In this document: positions 1-10,258 of the stretch, piece after piece
Position numbering within the stretch: the first letter of the stretch is position 1
Layout of the letters: every line of letters begins with the position of its first letter
Assembly: GCF_900155575.1 (NCBI RefSeq)
Contig: NZ_LT706966.1
Location: 1,240,860-1,278,898 of the forward strand
Reading direction: 5' to 3'
Origin: Actinotignum timonense
GTDB lineage: Bacteria; Actinomycetota; Actinomycetes; Actinomycetales; Actinomycetaceae
Length of the DNA stretch: 38,039 bases
Translations under genes and position numbers: made by a program
Notes under the pieces: model-generated
What the model was told of the DNA's origin: nothing
Databases searched by the model: none
What the model saw: the letters and a program-made list of their open reading frames with translations, nothing else

Positions 1-720
1 AATCCACATTGAGTTGGGAAAAGGGGCCGGCGGCCCCCTTCCCCGCCGCGCTTCTTCCTCGCTAATGGCTGGGGCCGTACCGCCGATATTGTGATGGACT
101 ACGGCCTGCGCGGCGATGAAATCCTCACTGGTGATTGGAACGGTGATGGGCGCGATACCCTGGCGATTCGCCGCTCCAATATTTTCCATGTGCGCGATAC
201 CCTCACCTCCGGGGTTGCTACGCGGGTCTTCAGCTTCGGGCGTGCCGATGACGAGGTGTTCGTAGGTGACTGGGATGGCGACGGCGTGGATACCTTCGCG
301 GTGCGGCGCGGCAACCTGCTGCTCGTGCGCAATTCCCTTACCTCCGGCCCGGCCGACACGGTGTACTGCTTCGGTAATCCGGGGGATACCTGGCTGGTGG
401 GCGATTGGAATGGTGATGGCGTGGACACCCTGGCGGTGCGGCGCGGCAACGTCTTTATCTTCACCGATAACCTGGCCACCAGCGCGGTCTCCGGGGAAAT
501 GGCCTACGGGAACCCGGGCGATGAGGTGCTCGCCGCGAAGATTGAGCCCCAGCGTTCCACCCTCGTGGTGCGCCGCGGGAATGTGTACGTGGTGCGCGGC
601 CCGCTCAGCGGTCCGGAGGTGACCGAAGATGTTACCTACGGGCGCCACAGCGATATGGTCATCTTCGGTGATTGGGATGGCCGGGGCGGCCAAACCCTCG
701 GGGTGGTGCGCTCGCGCTAA
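1..720 (+). CDS. GDW-repeat (VCBS/FG-GAP-like) surface protein, 3' part, probably frameshifted
   Basis: C-terminal part of a repeat protein cut by the left edge. The reading frame that ends at the TAA at 718-720 is open from 13, but the first start codons in it are GTG 88 and ATG 91, with no ribosome site in front. Homologous repeat sequence already begins before them (FFLANGWGRTAD from about 49). About five units of 45 residues follow, with the core GDWxGDGxDTxAxRRGN; the last two are degraded (AKIEPQRSTLVVRRGN and GDWDGRGGQTLGVVRSR). Upstream of position 50 the similarity seems to continue in another frame: frame 2 reads IHIELGKGAGG, like IHFKFGLPTDQ in the protein at 3426. This suggests a net loss of about 46 bases and a frameshift near 46-52. 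The repeats resemble calcium-binding beta-propeller blades of secreted proteins. The ORF is certain; whether it is a broken gene or a short gene started at 88/91 is not. Confidence 0.6.
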
Positions 721-751
721 GCACCGATAGGAACTAGTTTCGGTCACAACA

Positions 752-797
752 TACGGGCCGGGGATGCTTCACGACGAAGCAAGATCCCCGGCCCGTA
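752..797. terminator. Bidirectional hairpin terminator between convergent genes
   Basis: A perfect 14-bp outer stem (752-765 with 784-797) encloses an inner GCTTC/GAAGC stem (766-770 with 776-780). It lies between the plus-strand repeat protein (ends 720) and minus-strand ugd (ends 838). There is only a short T run (CCTTT) on the plus strand. It is well placed to stop transcription from both sides. Confidence 0.8.
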
Positions 798-837
798 CCT
801 TTAGGCGCAAGCGCGCCGCTGTGCTTGAGTACCGGTT

Positions 838-2004
838 TTAGTCCCGCCCGAAAATATCGCGGGTGAGCACCGGTGTGGAGGTTTCCGGCATGGTGCCATC
901 CAGGCGATTCGTGATGATCACATCCGCGCGATCCTGGAATTCTTCCCAGGAATCCAGCACCGGAATATCCCCGAGGCCGCCCGGTTTCAGCGCCGGATCG
1001 TAAACGAGCACCTCCACATCCCGCGCCCGCAAGTGCGCTGCGAGGCTGAGGGCCGCCGAAGCCCGGTGATTATCCGAGCCCGATTTCATGGCGACCTTGT
1101 AGATCCCCACCGTGGCGTAGCCGGCCCCCGCCAGGCGGGTAGCCAGGAAGTCGATCCGGGTGTCATTGGATTCCACAATGGCGGACATGAGATTTTCGGG
1201 CACGCCTTCGAAATCGGCGCGTAATTCCTTGGTGTCCTTGGGCAGGCAGTAGCCGCCGTAGCCGAAGGAAGGATTATTGTAATGATCCCCGATACGCGGA
1301 TCGAGACCCACCCCGCGGATAATCTCCGCGGCGTTGAGGGAGCGCGCCATCGCGAAAGAATCCAGCTCATTGAAATAAGCGACCCGCATGGCCAGATACG
1401 TATTGGAGAAAAGCTTAATCGCTTCGGCTTCCCGGGTTCCCACCTGGATAATCGGGACGTCGCGCGCTTCAGCTCCCTCGCTCAGCAGCTGGGCGAAGTG
1501 GGCAGCTGCGGCGTCGTCGCCCGAAACAACAATGCGCGAAGGGTTGAGATTATCGTGCAGCGCTTTACCCTCGCGCAAAAACTCCGGGGAAAAGACGATG
1601 CGCAGTTGCGGGAACGTTTCTTGCATCCGCGCGGTAAAACCGATGGGGATAGTGGATTTAATAACGACGACGGCACCGGGATTCGCCTCAGCTACCTGCG
1701 CAATCGCACTTTCAACAGAGGCCGTATCGAAGGCATTGGTCTCCGTATCGTAATCGGTGGGGGTGGCGATCACCGCGTAATCAGCACCCGCAAGCGCCTC
1801 AATATTCGAGGTGGTAGCCCGCAGCGAAAGCGGCTTCGTGGCGAGGAACTCTTCGATTTTGGCATCCTGGATCGGGGACGTGCGGGCGTTAATCGCATCC
1901 ACTTTCGCGGGATTGAGATCCGATCCGACAACATCGTGGTGTTGGGCAAGAAGGACGGCGTTGGCCAAGCCCACGTAGCCCAGCCCGATCACAGCAATCT
2001 GCAT
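838..2004 (-). CDS. ugd: UDP-glucose 6-dehydrogenase
   Basis: A 388-residue nucleotide-sugar dehydrogenase that oxidises UDP-glucose to UDP-glucuronate with two NAD+ in the cytoplasm, supplying an acidic sugar for surface polysaccharide. An N-terminal Rossmann motif (MQIAVIGLGYVGLANA, residues 1-16) is followed by SPEFLREGKALHDNL (139-153) and the catalytic cysteine motif GYGGYCLPKDTKEL with Cys253. The length fits the shorter Ugd class of enterobacterial capsule loci, which shares SPEFLREG and PSFGYGGYCLPKDTK. The frame stays open to 2133, but the ATG at 2004 is preceded by AGGAG four bases away and begins exactly at the NAD-binding motif. It lies 212 bases downstream of rmlB on the same strand, with inverted repeats between them, so it may be separately transcribed. 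A related UDP-mannuronate dehydrogenase activity cannot be excluded. Confidence 0.9.
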   Translation of the reverse strand: MQIAVIGLGYVGLANAVLLAQHHDVVGSDLNPAKVDAINARTSPIQDAKIEEFLATKPLSLRATTSNIEALAGADYAVIATPTDYDTETNAFDTASVESAIAQVAEANPGAVVVIKSTIPIGFTARMQETFPQLRIVFSPEFLREGKALHDNLNPSRIVVSGDDAAAAHFAQLLSEGAEARDVPIIQVGTREAEAIKLFSNTYLAMRVAYFNELDSFAMARSLNAAEIIRGVGLDPRIGDHYNNPSFGYGGYCLPKDTKELRADFEGVPENLMSAIVESNDTRIDFLATRLAGAGYATVGIYKVAMKSGSDNHRASAALSLAAHLRARDVEVLVYDPALKPGGLGDIPVLDSWEEFQDRADVIITNRLDGTMPETSTPVLTRDIFGRD

Positions 2005-2105
2005 GATGCTCCTAGCTCTTGGGTTGCGTTCAGTATAGCCGGACTGCCGCGCGGCGGCCCGGTGGGACACGGAAGGGGGACCGCGGCGAGGCTCCCACGC
2101 ATAGC

Positions 2106-2169
2106 GCTGCCCCGCTCGCGCTCCTCGTGGCACTCAGGGTGCGCATCGGAGAAGTGCGAACGGGGCAGC
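2106..2169. repeat. Inverted repeat in the rmlB-ugd gap
   Basis: GCTGCCCCGCTCGC (2106-2119) pairs with GCGAACGGGGCAGC (2156-2169), 13 of 14 positions matching, around a 36-base loop. It lies in the 212-base gap between rmlB and ugd. It could be part of the ugd leader or help end the rmlB transcript. Confidence 0.45.
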
Positions 2170-2174
2170 GAAAG

Positions 2175-2208
2175 CCGGCTCATGCAGGCAGCGCATGAGG
2201 GCCGGGGT
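2175..2208 (-). terminator. Candidate terminator downstream of rmlB
   Basis: A perfect 7-bp stem CTCATGC/GCATGAG (2179-2185 with 2193-2199) is extended by CCGG/CCGG across a two-base bulge. On the minus strand it starts about 10 bases after the rmlB stop codon and is followed by CTTTC, a weak T run. Placement is right for a terminator; strength is uncertain. Confidence 0.5.
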
Positions 2209-2216
2209 GCGGCTCT

Positions 2217-4697
<2,481 letters not shown>

Positions 4698-4709
4698 GGG
4701 GATGAAGTC

Positions 4710-5486
4710 ATGAACAAGAAAGACGATGAGACGATGCAGAATTCTCACACCACTCCTTCTTCCATCCCTGGCTTGTGCCGCCGGGCACTAGGGAGCTCGC
4801 TCGCCATTATCGGCGCAGTAGCGGTTCTTGGTTTAGGCGGATGCTCCAGCGTTGCGGTGGGGGATCCTGACCCGGTGACCCCAATTCCGGTGGCTACCGC
4901 TGTGCCGAGTATGCCGGGAGTTTCCGGGGCGTCCGGTACCGGGAATCACACTATGCAAGACCGGGCCGCAGTGACCGATGGTTCTGACGGTTCGGAAGGC
5001 GGACGCCCGGTTACGGTTGCGCCCAGCGGCGATGTGGAAGCTCAGCTTGGGGTGCCGGTAGGTCTTTCGGTCGACGGCGCCACTCGGGCGGCATTCACGT
5101 TGACAGTCACGGATATTACCCGAACACAGGAGTGCCCTTCGCGCATCGCGGAGCCAGCTGTTTTCACTCCCGAGAACGGCACTTTCCTCGTGGTTGATCT
5201 CAGCGCGCAGATGGCAGCTGATTATGCCGCCTACGACCCGGATGCTCCTTTCCTCACCCTGGATCGGGATGCTTTCCATCTCACGGACCGGGAAGGAAAT
5301 ATCCAGGAAGATAGCCACACGATGGCATCCTACGGGTGTTATTCCACCGAGGAGCGGGTCACCCCCTTTATCAACCCGGGGGAAAACGCGGGTGGCAAGG
5401 TGGTCCTGGAAACCTCCCTGGAGCACGGCTACCTGGTCTACAATCCCTGGGGAGTGCCGGGATCGGGATGGCGCTGGGCTTTCTAA
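4710..5486 (+). CDS. Predicted lipoprotein, DUF4352-like C-terminal domain
   Basis: A 258-residue lipoprotein. After a basic start, the hydrophobic stretch SSLAIIGAVAVLGLGGC ends in a lipobox with Cys45, so the mature protein should be lipid-anchored outside the membrane. Residues 46-110 are a Pro/Thr/Ser/Gly-rich linker. Residues 113-258 look like a beta-sandwich: GVPVGLSVDGATRAAFTLTV, then NGTFLVVDLSAQM and GKVVLETSLEHGYLVYNPWG. This recalls DUF4352-type lipoproteins, but the match is by eye only. Cys137 and Cys211 (in TQECPSR and YGCYSTEE) could form a disulfide. ATG 4710 follows AAGGGG by about eight bases; ATG 4734 in frame is a weaker alternative. It lies 12 bases after the GGCT fusion gene and is probably cotranscribed. 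Function unknown. Confidence 0.75.
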   Translation: MNKKDDETMQNSHTTPSSIPGLCRRALGSSLAIIGAVAVLGLGGCSSVAVGDPDPVTPIPVATAVPSMPGVSGASGTGNHTMQDRAAVTDGSDGSEGGRPVTVAPSGDVEAQLGVPVGLSVDGATRAAFTLTVTDITRTQECPSRIAEPAVFTPENGTFLVVDLSAQMAADYAAYDPDAPFLTLDRDAFHLTDREGNIQEDSHTMASYGCYSTEERVTPFINPGENAGGKVVLETSLEHGYLVYNPWGVPGSGWRWAF

Positions 5487-5538
5487 GCGCCGCTCTCATC
5501 CGCTCCTAGGCCGCTCCTACTCTGCTCGCGATTCGCTA

Positions 5539-6528
5539 TTAATCTGCGATGGCGTAGGTGCTGCGCACGTAGCGCAGGTAGATCTTACGGTAGAGCGCCG
5601 GGCAGGTACGCAGCAGGGCGGCTCCGGCCGCCAGCTGCGGGCGGGCCTGCGCGGTCGCGCGCAGCATGGGCAAGCTAATAGCGCGCCGTGCCGCACGCAC
5701 AATATCGGCGGTGTCTTTCTCCGAACGCATAGCCGATTGCGCCAAGATCATCATGGCGAGGGTGCGGTACACCAAAAAAGCGGAAAGGTTCTCCGGTTCT
5801 GCCATCCATTCCGGTCCGAGTTGCTTGGCTAGGAACCGTGCGGCATCCTCGTATTCTTGCGGATCGGGAACGCGACCCCAAGTGAGGGACTGGGTGCCCA
5901 CCACGTAATTGGCCAGGGCATCGGGAATTGAGGTGACGCGCCGGGCCCGGGAAAGCGCTATCGCGGCAACAACCTGATCTTCCCCGCGGTGAATATGCTC
6001 GGGGAAACGTAGTCCCTGGAAAGTGGCAGCGGCGAAAAGCTTATCCCAGAGGAACGGGGTGAGGTTATCGGTGAGGAAAGCACGTACCGCCTCCGGGCCC
6101 GCAAGGGTGCCGAGGAAACGGGAATGTTCGGTGCGCGTCTGGCCGTTGGAGAGGTGAATGGTGCGTCCGCAGCACACCACATCGGTGTCGGGCGCGCTTT
6201 CTACTTCACGCAACATCCGTTCCAGATAGGTGGGTTCCCAGTAATCATCCCCGTCAAGGAAAGCAATATAGTCCCCGGAGGCGTGCTCAAGGGCGGAGTT
6301 CCGGGCCCCGGATACCCCGGTATTGTTCTCGTGGTAGATCACGGTGAGACGGGAATCGGCAAGTTCTTTTTCCAGGTCGCGCAGCACGCCGGCGGTGTTA
6401 TCCGGGGAGTGATCATCCACAACGATGAGCTCCACATCGGGCATGGTTTGGCCCAGGACCGATACAACCGCGCGCCGAATAGTGTCCTCACCGCGGTAGG
6501 CGGGAGTGATAACTGATACCCGTGCCAT
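5539..6528 (-). CDS. Glycosyltransferase family 2
   Basis: A 329-residue GT-A glycosyltransferase, expected to add a sugar from a nucleotide donor to a lipid-linked glycan on the inner face of the membrane. The N-terminal strand VSVITPAY (4-11), VVDDHSPDNT (37-46), the acceptor-side motif NNTGVSGARNSAL (68-80) and the metal-binding DXD-type motif FLDGDD (Asp92, Asp94, Asp95) are intact. It has no clear membrane segment; a basic C-terminal part may touch the membrane. ATG 6528 has AGGAGG four bases upstream. The flippase gene ends 63 bases upstream on the same strand, so the two probably form one unit. Donor and acceptor are unknown. Confidence 0.88.
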   Translation of the reverse strand: MARVSVITPAYRGEDTIRRAVVSVLGQTMPDVELIVVDDHSPDNTAGVLRDLEKELADSRLTVIYHENNTGVSGARNSALEHASGDYIAFLDGDDYWEPTYLERMLREVESAPDTDVVCCGRTIHLSNGQTRTEHSRFLGTLAGPEAVRAFLTDNLTPFLWDKLFAAATFQGLRFPEHIHRGEDQVVAAIALSRARRVTSIPDALANYVVGTQSLTWGRVPDPQEYEDAARFLAKQLGPEWMAEPENLSAFLVYRTLAMMILAQSAMRSEKDTADIVRAARRAISLPMLRATAQARPQLAAGAALLRTCPALYRKIYLRYVRSTYAIAD

Positions 6529-6591
6529 GTTTCCTCCTAGGTCAGCTCAGTAGTCTCCATGGTACCCGCGCGCCGCTCCGGCGCTAGCGTG

Positions 6592-7932
6592 CTATCGAGT
6601 GCGGCGCACCAGGCCGAAGATATGGCAGATGCTCCCCAGCAGCGGGCCCACCACCAGAGAGGCAACCGTGCGCGTTTCTAGGCAAACGGGCAGAAGCATA
6701 ATGGCGACGGAGACCACCAGGGCCACGCACCAGCCCAGGATATTGAGCCGGTGGTGATCGGCGGCCAGCGCCACTGCCCCAGTCAGGGTAAGAAGAGCCA
6801 GGCAGGCCGCGGCAAGCACTAAGAAGCCCAGGATCAGGGGAGTATTCGCATAAGCAGGGCCGAAAATAACCGCCATGAGCCACGGGCCGCACGCGGCAGC
6901 GGCCAGGGCGCCAATCCCGCCAATTCCGCCCACAATAACGGCCAAACGCAGCACATAGCCGCGGGTGCGTTCAGGGTGCTGGACGAAGACCGTGATCACC
7001 ATGGATTGGAAAGCCACCAGGGGAAGCATGAGGGGTGCGCGTGTCACGGACACCGCTTGAATGAGCGGGGCTGCTTCAGAGAATACCACCGGCTCAGTGG
7101 TCAGGCTCATGAGGAGCGGAAAACCGTTAATAAGGAGCGCGCTGGCCCCGGTGGCGGCCATGGCCAGCAGGAGGCGGCGCGCCAAACCCCGCGGCGCAAT
7201 ATTAATGCGGGTGCGTGCCAAAGCCCGCACCCCCGGCGCGGCGCTGAGCAGCAGCCAGGTACCGCAGGCTAGCACGCAGGCGAGGGCATAGAGGTGGAGC
7301 GCAAGGCTGAGATATCCGGCCACCGCAATGAAGAGGAAACGCAGGGCCGGCTCCAGCGAGGTGAGAGTACCGAAAATCTTCCATTTCCCGCGCCCCGCGA
7401 AAACTCCGAGGAGCCCTAAATGCACGCTATTGAGAAGTACCCCCAGGGCAATAAAAGCAATGAGGAGCCCGTGCCCGGAAAACCCGTGAAAGACTCGCAG
7501 CCACAGCGGCGTGGCAGCCAGCACCAGGAGCGCGGCGCATACGCCCACCCCCGCACAGATGAGGACCGGCGAAGTGCGGTAACGCGGGCCCGCGGCCCCG
7601 GAATCCACACCCGCGCGGCTCTCAACCCGGTCACGGTTTTCGACCCGCTCAGGGTTCTCCATCCGTTCGCCGCTTTCCACGCGTTCGCAGCCCTCCACCC
7701 GGTCCCGGCGCACCGCCCGCGTCACTTCATTTTGAAGGCCCGCCACGATGGCAATAATGGCGAAAAGGGCGGCCCAGAAGGTCAAAAACAGGGTGTTATC
7801 GGCAGGGGAGAGCGAGCGCGCACTCACCACCGTAATAAAGAAACCAGACAGCGCCCCGGAGGCACCCCCTAAGGCAACGGGCAGCGCAGCCCCGGCAGTT
7901 TCTGAGCTCTGGCCAGCGGCGGTGGACATCAC
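6592..7932 (-). CDS. Wzx-like polysaccharide flippase / MOP-family membrane protein
   Basis: A 446-residue integral membrane protein with about 12 hydrophobic segments spread over the whole length, including TLFLTFWAALFAIIAIVAG, LICAGVGVCAALLVLAATP and a hydrophobic C-terminal end. This is the layout of polysaccharide flippases of the MOP superfamily, which move lipid-linked sugars across the membrane. An early cytoplasmic loop carries the charged repeat (D/E)RVExx six times, encoded by an 18-bp tandem repeat at 7601-7708; such an insert is not usual for the family. GTG 7932 is six bases after AAAGG; ATG 7929 is the neighbouring alternative. A -10-like TATACT lies at 7968-7963. The GT2 at 5539 is probably in the same unit. 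Family placement is by topology and context rather than by a diagnostic motif. Confidence 0.7.
   Translation of the reverse strand: MMSTAAGQSSETAGAALPVALGGASGALSGFFITVVSARSLSPADNTLFLTFWAALFAIIAIVAGLQNEVTRAVRRDRVEGCERVESGERMENPERVENRDRVESRAGVDSGAAGPRYRTSPVLICAGVGVCAALLVLAATPLWLRVFHGFSGHGLLIAFIALGVLLNSVHLGLLGVFAGRGKWKIFGTLTSLEPALRFLFIAVAGYLSLALHLYALACVLACGTWLLLSAAPGVRALARTRINIAPRGLARRLLLAMAATGASALLINGFPLLMSLTTEPVVFSEAAPLIQAVSVTRAPLMLPLVAFQSMVITVFVQHPERTRGYVLRLAVIVGGIGGIGALAAAACGPWLMAVIFGPAYANTPLILGFLVLAAACLALLTLTGAVALAADHHRLNILGWCVALVVSVAIMLLPVCLETRTVASLVVGPLLGSICHIFGLVRRTR
7601..7708 (-). repeat. 18-bp in-frame tandem repeat inside the flippase gene
   Basis: Six imperfect 18-bp units run from 7601 to 7708, each starting with a CT/TT-rich block followed by CCRCCCGNTC-like sequence. 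On the minus strand they encode DRVEGC, ERVESG, ERMENP, ERVENR, DRVESR and AGVDSG. Copy-number change would keep the frame and lengthen or shorten a charged cytoplasmic loop. Confidence 0.75.
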
Positions 7933-7962
7933 GGATGGCCTTTCTCTTCGCAGGATTTCTTA

Positions 7963-7968
7963 AGTATA
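7963..7968 (-). promoter_or_regulatory. Candidate -10 box for the flippase-GT2 unit
   Basis: TATACT on the minus strand (five of six to TATAAT) lies 30 bases before GTG 7932. The sequence upstream is very GC-rich with no -35 box, which is common in this kind of genome. Confidence 0.35.
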
Positions 7969-8074
7969 GGGCGCGGCCCGCCCGGGCAGCCGGGCTAACG
8001 GCACGCTTCGGGCAGGCTGGCTCACCGCGCCCGCTGCGCGCCCGCCCGGACCAGCGCCCTGAGCGCGCCCGTGC

Positions 8075-8080
8075 CATAAT
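8075..8080 (+). promoter_or_regulatory. Candidate -10 box for the GT2 at 8143
   Basis: CATAAT (five of six to TATAAT) is the only AT-rich hexamer in the 210-base divergent gap between the flippase gene and this GT2, 62 bases before the ATG. No -35 box is seen. Confidence 0.3.
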
Positions 8081-8142
8081 AGGCGCTAGTACGGATGGCG
8101 GCGAAACGGAAAGCCGCTTCGCCACAGAAAGGATCACGCCCG

Positions 8143-9030
8143 ATGCGCCTCGATATCATGCTGCCCTTCTGGGGGAACCCGGACTACCTCTTCCAAACCG
8201 TGGAATCAGTCCTGGCCCAGGATAGTGATGAGTGGAAGCTCACCGTGGTGGACGATTGCTATCCCGATGAGAGCGTTCCCGACTACTTCGCCCAGCTGCA
8301 TGATGAGCGCATCACCTATATCCGCAACGAAACGAACCGCGGCATTACCGAAAACTACGAAACCTGCCTGAAGCTGGCCACCGCCGAGTACATGATGTTC
8401 ATGGGCTGCGATGACGTGATGGAACCGAATTTTGTTTCCACCATCCAGGCCGCTATTGCCGCCCACCCCACGATCGATATTATTCAGCCCGGGGTGCGCC
8501 CCATTGACGCGGAGGGCACCGTTATTTCTCCGCTGGGGGACCGTATCAAAACTTCCCTGCGCAAGCGCTCCACCCGGATGGGCAATGTTATTTCCGGGGA
8601 AGGTGCGGCCGCGGTACTTCTCACCGGGGACTGGCTTTACTGGCCCTCGCTCGTTTTCCGCACCGAGACGATTCGCGCCACCCCCTTCCGCCCCGGTTTC
8701 CCGCTCATCCAGGACCTCGCTATCGTCGTCGATATGCTGGCCGCCGGTGCCTCTATGCTCGTCGAGCCCACCGTGTGCTTCCGTTACCGCCGCCACGATT
8801 CTTCCGCCTCCGCCTCCAAGCTTCTGGACGGCACCCGCTTCGCCGGGGAACGGCGCTATTTCGCGCTCGCTGCGGAGGAGATGAAGCGCCGCGGCTGGAC
8901 CAAAGCCCAGCGGGCGGCCCGGTTGCACGCCACCTCACGCCTCTACGCCGCCACCTTGCTGCCGCGGGCCCTCAAGGAGCGCAGCTCCACCGGGGTACGT
9001 ACCCTGCTGCGTCACCTGCTCGGCAGCTAG
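8143..9030 (+). CDS. Glycosyltransferase family 2
   Basis: A 295-residue GT-A enzyme. LDIMLPFWGNPDYLFQTVES opens the nucleotide-binding half, VVDDCYPDES (35-44) follows, and FMGCDDVMEP (86-95) holds the DXD-type Asp90-Asp91. A late region FRYRRHDSSAS has the shape of the C-terminal RxxHxxS part of many GT2 enzymes. No membrane segment. The frame extends to 8095, but ATG 8143 follows AAAGGA by nine bases and starts the first strand. It faces away from the flippase unit and appears to be a single-gene unit ended by the hairpin at 9036-9062. Sugar specificity cannot be read from the sequence. Confidence 0.87.
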   Translation: MRLDIMLPFWGNPDYLFQTVESVLAQDSDEWKLTVVDDCYPDESVPDYFAQLHDERITYIRNETNRGITENYETCLKLATAEYMMFMGCDDVMEPNFVSTIQAAIAAHPTIDIIQPGVRPIDAEGTVISPLGDRIKTSLRKRSTRMGNVISGEGAAAVLLTGDWLYWPSLVFRTETIRATPFRPGFPLIQDLAIVVDMLAAGASMLVEPTVCFRYRRHDSSASASKLLDGTRFAGERRYFALAAEEMKRRGWTKAQRAARLHATSRLYAATLLPRALKERSSTGVRTLLRHLLGS

Positions 9031-9035
9031 GCCCG

Positions 9036-9062
9036 GCGTCGTCGTTCTTGGTACGACGACGC
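9036..9062. terminator. Bidirectional hairpin terminator
   Basis: A perfect 10-bp stem GCGTCGTCGT/ACGACGACGC with a 7-base loop lies six bases after the GT2 stop and 30 bases after the end of the convergent acyltransferase gene. There is no strong T run on either strand. Confidence 0.7.
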
Positions 9063-9091
9063 ACGCACCGCAGCGCGCTTCTTCGCACCCA

Positions 9092-10171
9092 CTAGCGCGC
9101 CGGCGCGCGCAACTCCCCGAAGGGATTCTTTTTCCCGCGCGAAGCCCGCATGGCGGGTCGTTCCACCAGGAACCAGGAGAATGCCGCGCCCAGGGCGGTG
9201 AGCACGAAAAGAACCGCGCAGAAAACCAGGTAGGGCGCTGCGTCGGCTAGCCCGAGGCGGGTGAGCAGCTGGGTGAGCGGGAAGCCCCAAATGTAGATGC
9301 CGTAGCTGAAATCGTGGACTTGGAAGAGCCGCGGGGAGGGGAGCGTCTGCCCGATCCACAGCAGCACGTAGGTGAGGAGCGGCGCGGAAATCTGCGGCCC
9401 GGAATGCGGAGCCACCACCATAATCGCCACGGCCGCAACCGTTGCCCCCAGCGCACCCCAGGTGGTGAGGCTGAGGCGGTCTTTCGCCAGGAAAAGCAGT
9501 GAGCCACCGAAGAAGAACGGCAGCAGCCGCGAGAGCTGGTCGAGGGTGCCGTTCATCGTGCCCAGGTAGACCGTGGCGGTGGGGAGGAAGACCCGCAGCG
9601 CGCAGGTGCCCAGGAAAATCACGGCCGTGGGCCAGATATGCCGCTTGAAGAAGGGGATGGTGAGTAGCGCGCCCACAATGAGGTAGCACACGAACTCGTA
9701 GTAGAGCGACCACAGCGAGCCGTTCCAGGCAATGGGGTAGGGGACATTGTGGAGGGTATCCGCGATGCCCCACTGGTTCATGTAGAGGAAGAAATTGCCC
9801 AGGATATAGCTGATCGGCGTGGGGCCGGTGGTGAGGTAGCCATCCAGGGTGCCGTGGTCAAGGATGTAGACGAAGGGCGCGAGGAGGAACGCCGTCACCA
9901 CATTGATAAACAGGAAGGCCGGGAAAATCCGGACCACGCGGTTCTTGAGGTAGCGCCCCACATCCGAACGCAGCCGGGCCGCGGTAATGAGATACCCGGA
10001 AATCATAAAGAAACCGAAAACAGCCCAAGCACCTACGGATTCGCCGGGGGTGATCTCGAATTCCCCGACGAGCTGGGTTACCGGCCCCACGTGGTGGAAA
10101 AGTACCATCAGCGCAAAAACAAGCCGAATCAGATTCAGCGAATTATTGCGGGGGTCAAGCCATGTGCGCAT
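9092..10171 (-). CDS. Acyltransferase family 3 (OafA/YrhL-like) membrane protein
   Basis: A 359-residue membrane acyltransferase expected to O-acylate (often O-acetylate) a surface glycan. It starts with NNSLNLIRLVFALMVLFHHV (9-28), holding the conserved His26-His27, followed by FGFFMISGYLI (about 52-62) and RVVRIFPAFLF, all typical of the family. About ten membrane segments fill the rest; the basic C-terminus is cytoplasmic. No SGNH domain is attached. The frame extends to 10237, but ATG 10171 has GAAGGA four bases upstream and fits the usual short N-terminus. It lies after the epimerase unit but is separated from it by a strong hairpin at 10198-10237, so it probably has its own promoter or depends on read-through. 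The acceptor is unknown. Confidence 0.9.
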   Translation of the reverse strand: MRTWLDPRNNSLNLIRLVFALMVLFHHVGPVTQLVGEFEITPGESVGAWAVFGFFMISGYLITAARLRSDVGRYLKNRVVRIFPAFLFINVVTAFLLAPFVYILDHGTLDGYLTTGPTPISYILGNFFLYMNQWGIADTLHNVPYPIAWNGSLWSLYYEFVCYLIVGALLTIPFFKRHIWPTAVIFLGTCALRVFLPTATVYLGTMNGTLDQLSRLLPFFFGGSLLFLAKDRLSLTTWGALGATVAAVAIMVVAPHSGPQISAPLLTYVLLWIGQTLPSPRLFQVHDFSYGIYIWGFPLTQLLTRLGLADAAPYLVFCAVLFVLTALGAAFSWFLVERPAMRASRGKKNPFGELRAPAR

Positions 10172-10197
10172 ACGTTCCTTCGCGTGGTCCCATCGCG

Positions 10198-10237
10198 GTG
10201 GGGCGACGACGCCGCGGTTGCCGGGTCGTCGCCCCAC
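10198..10237 (-). terminator. Hairpin terminator after the epimerase unit
   Basis: A perfect 13-bp stem GTGGGGCGACGAC/GTCGTCGCCCCAC with a 14-base loop fills the 87-base gap between the epimerase gene (ends 10259) and the acyltransferase start (10171). It has no T run. Confidence 0.6.
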
Positions 10238-10258
10238 GCCGCGCTGCGGTTATCGGGT

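Noticed and set aside
23-37. GGGGCC-GGC-GGCCCC hairpin as a terminator
   Set aside because: It lies where repeat-protein sequence seems to continue on both sides and is followed by only two T; it is more likely a deletion hotspot, though a terminator cannot be ruled out without upstream sequence.
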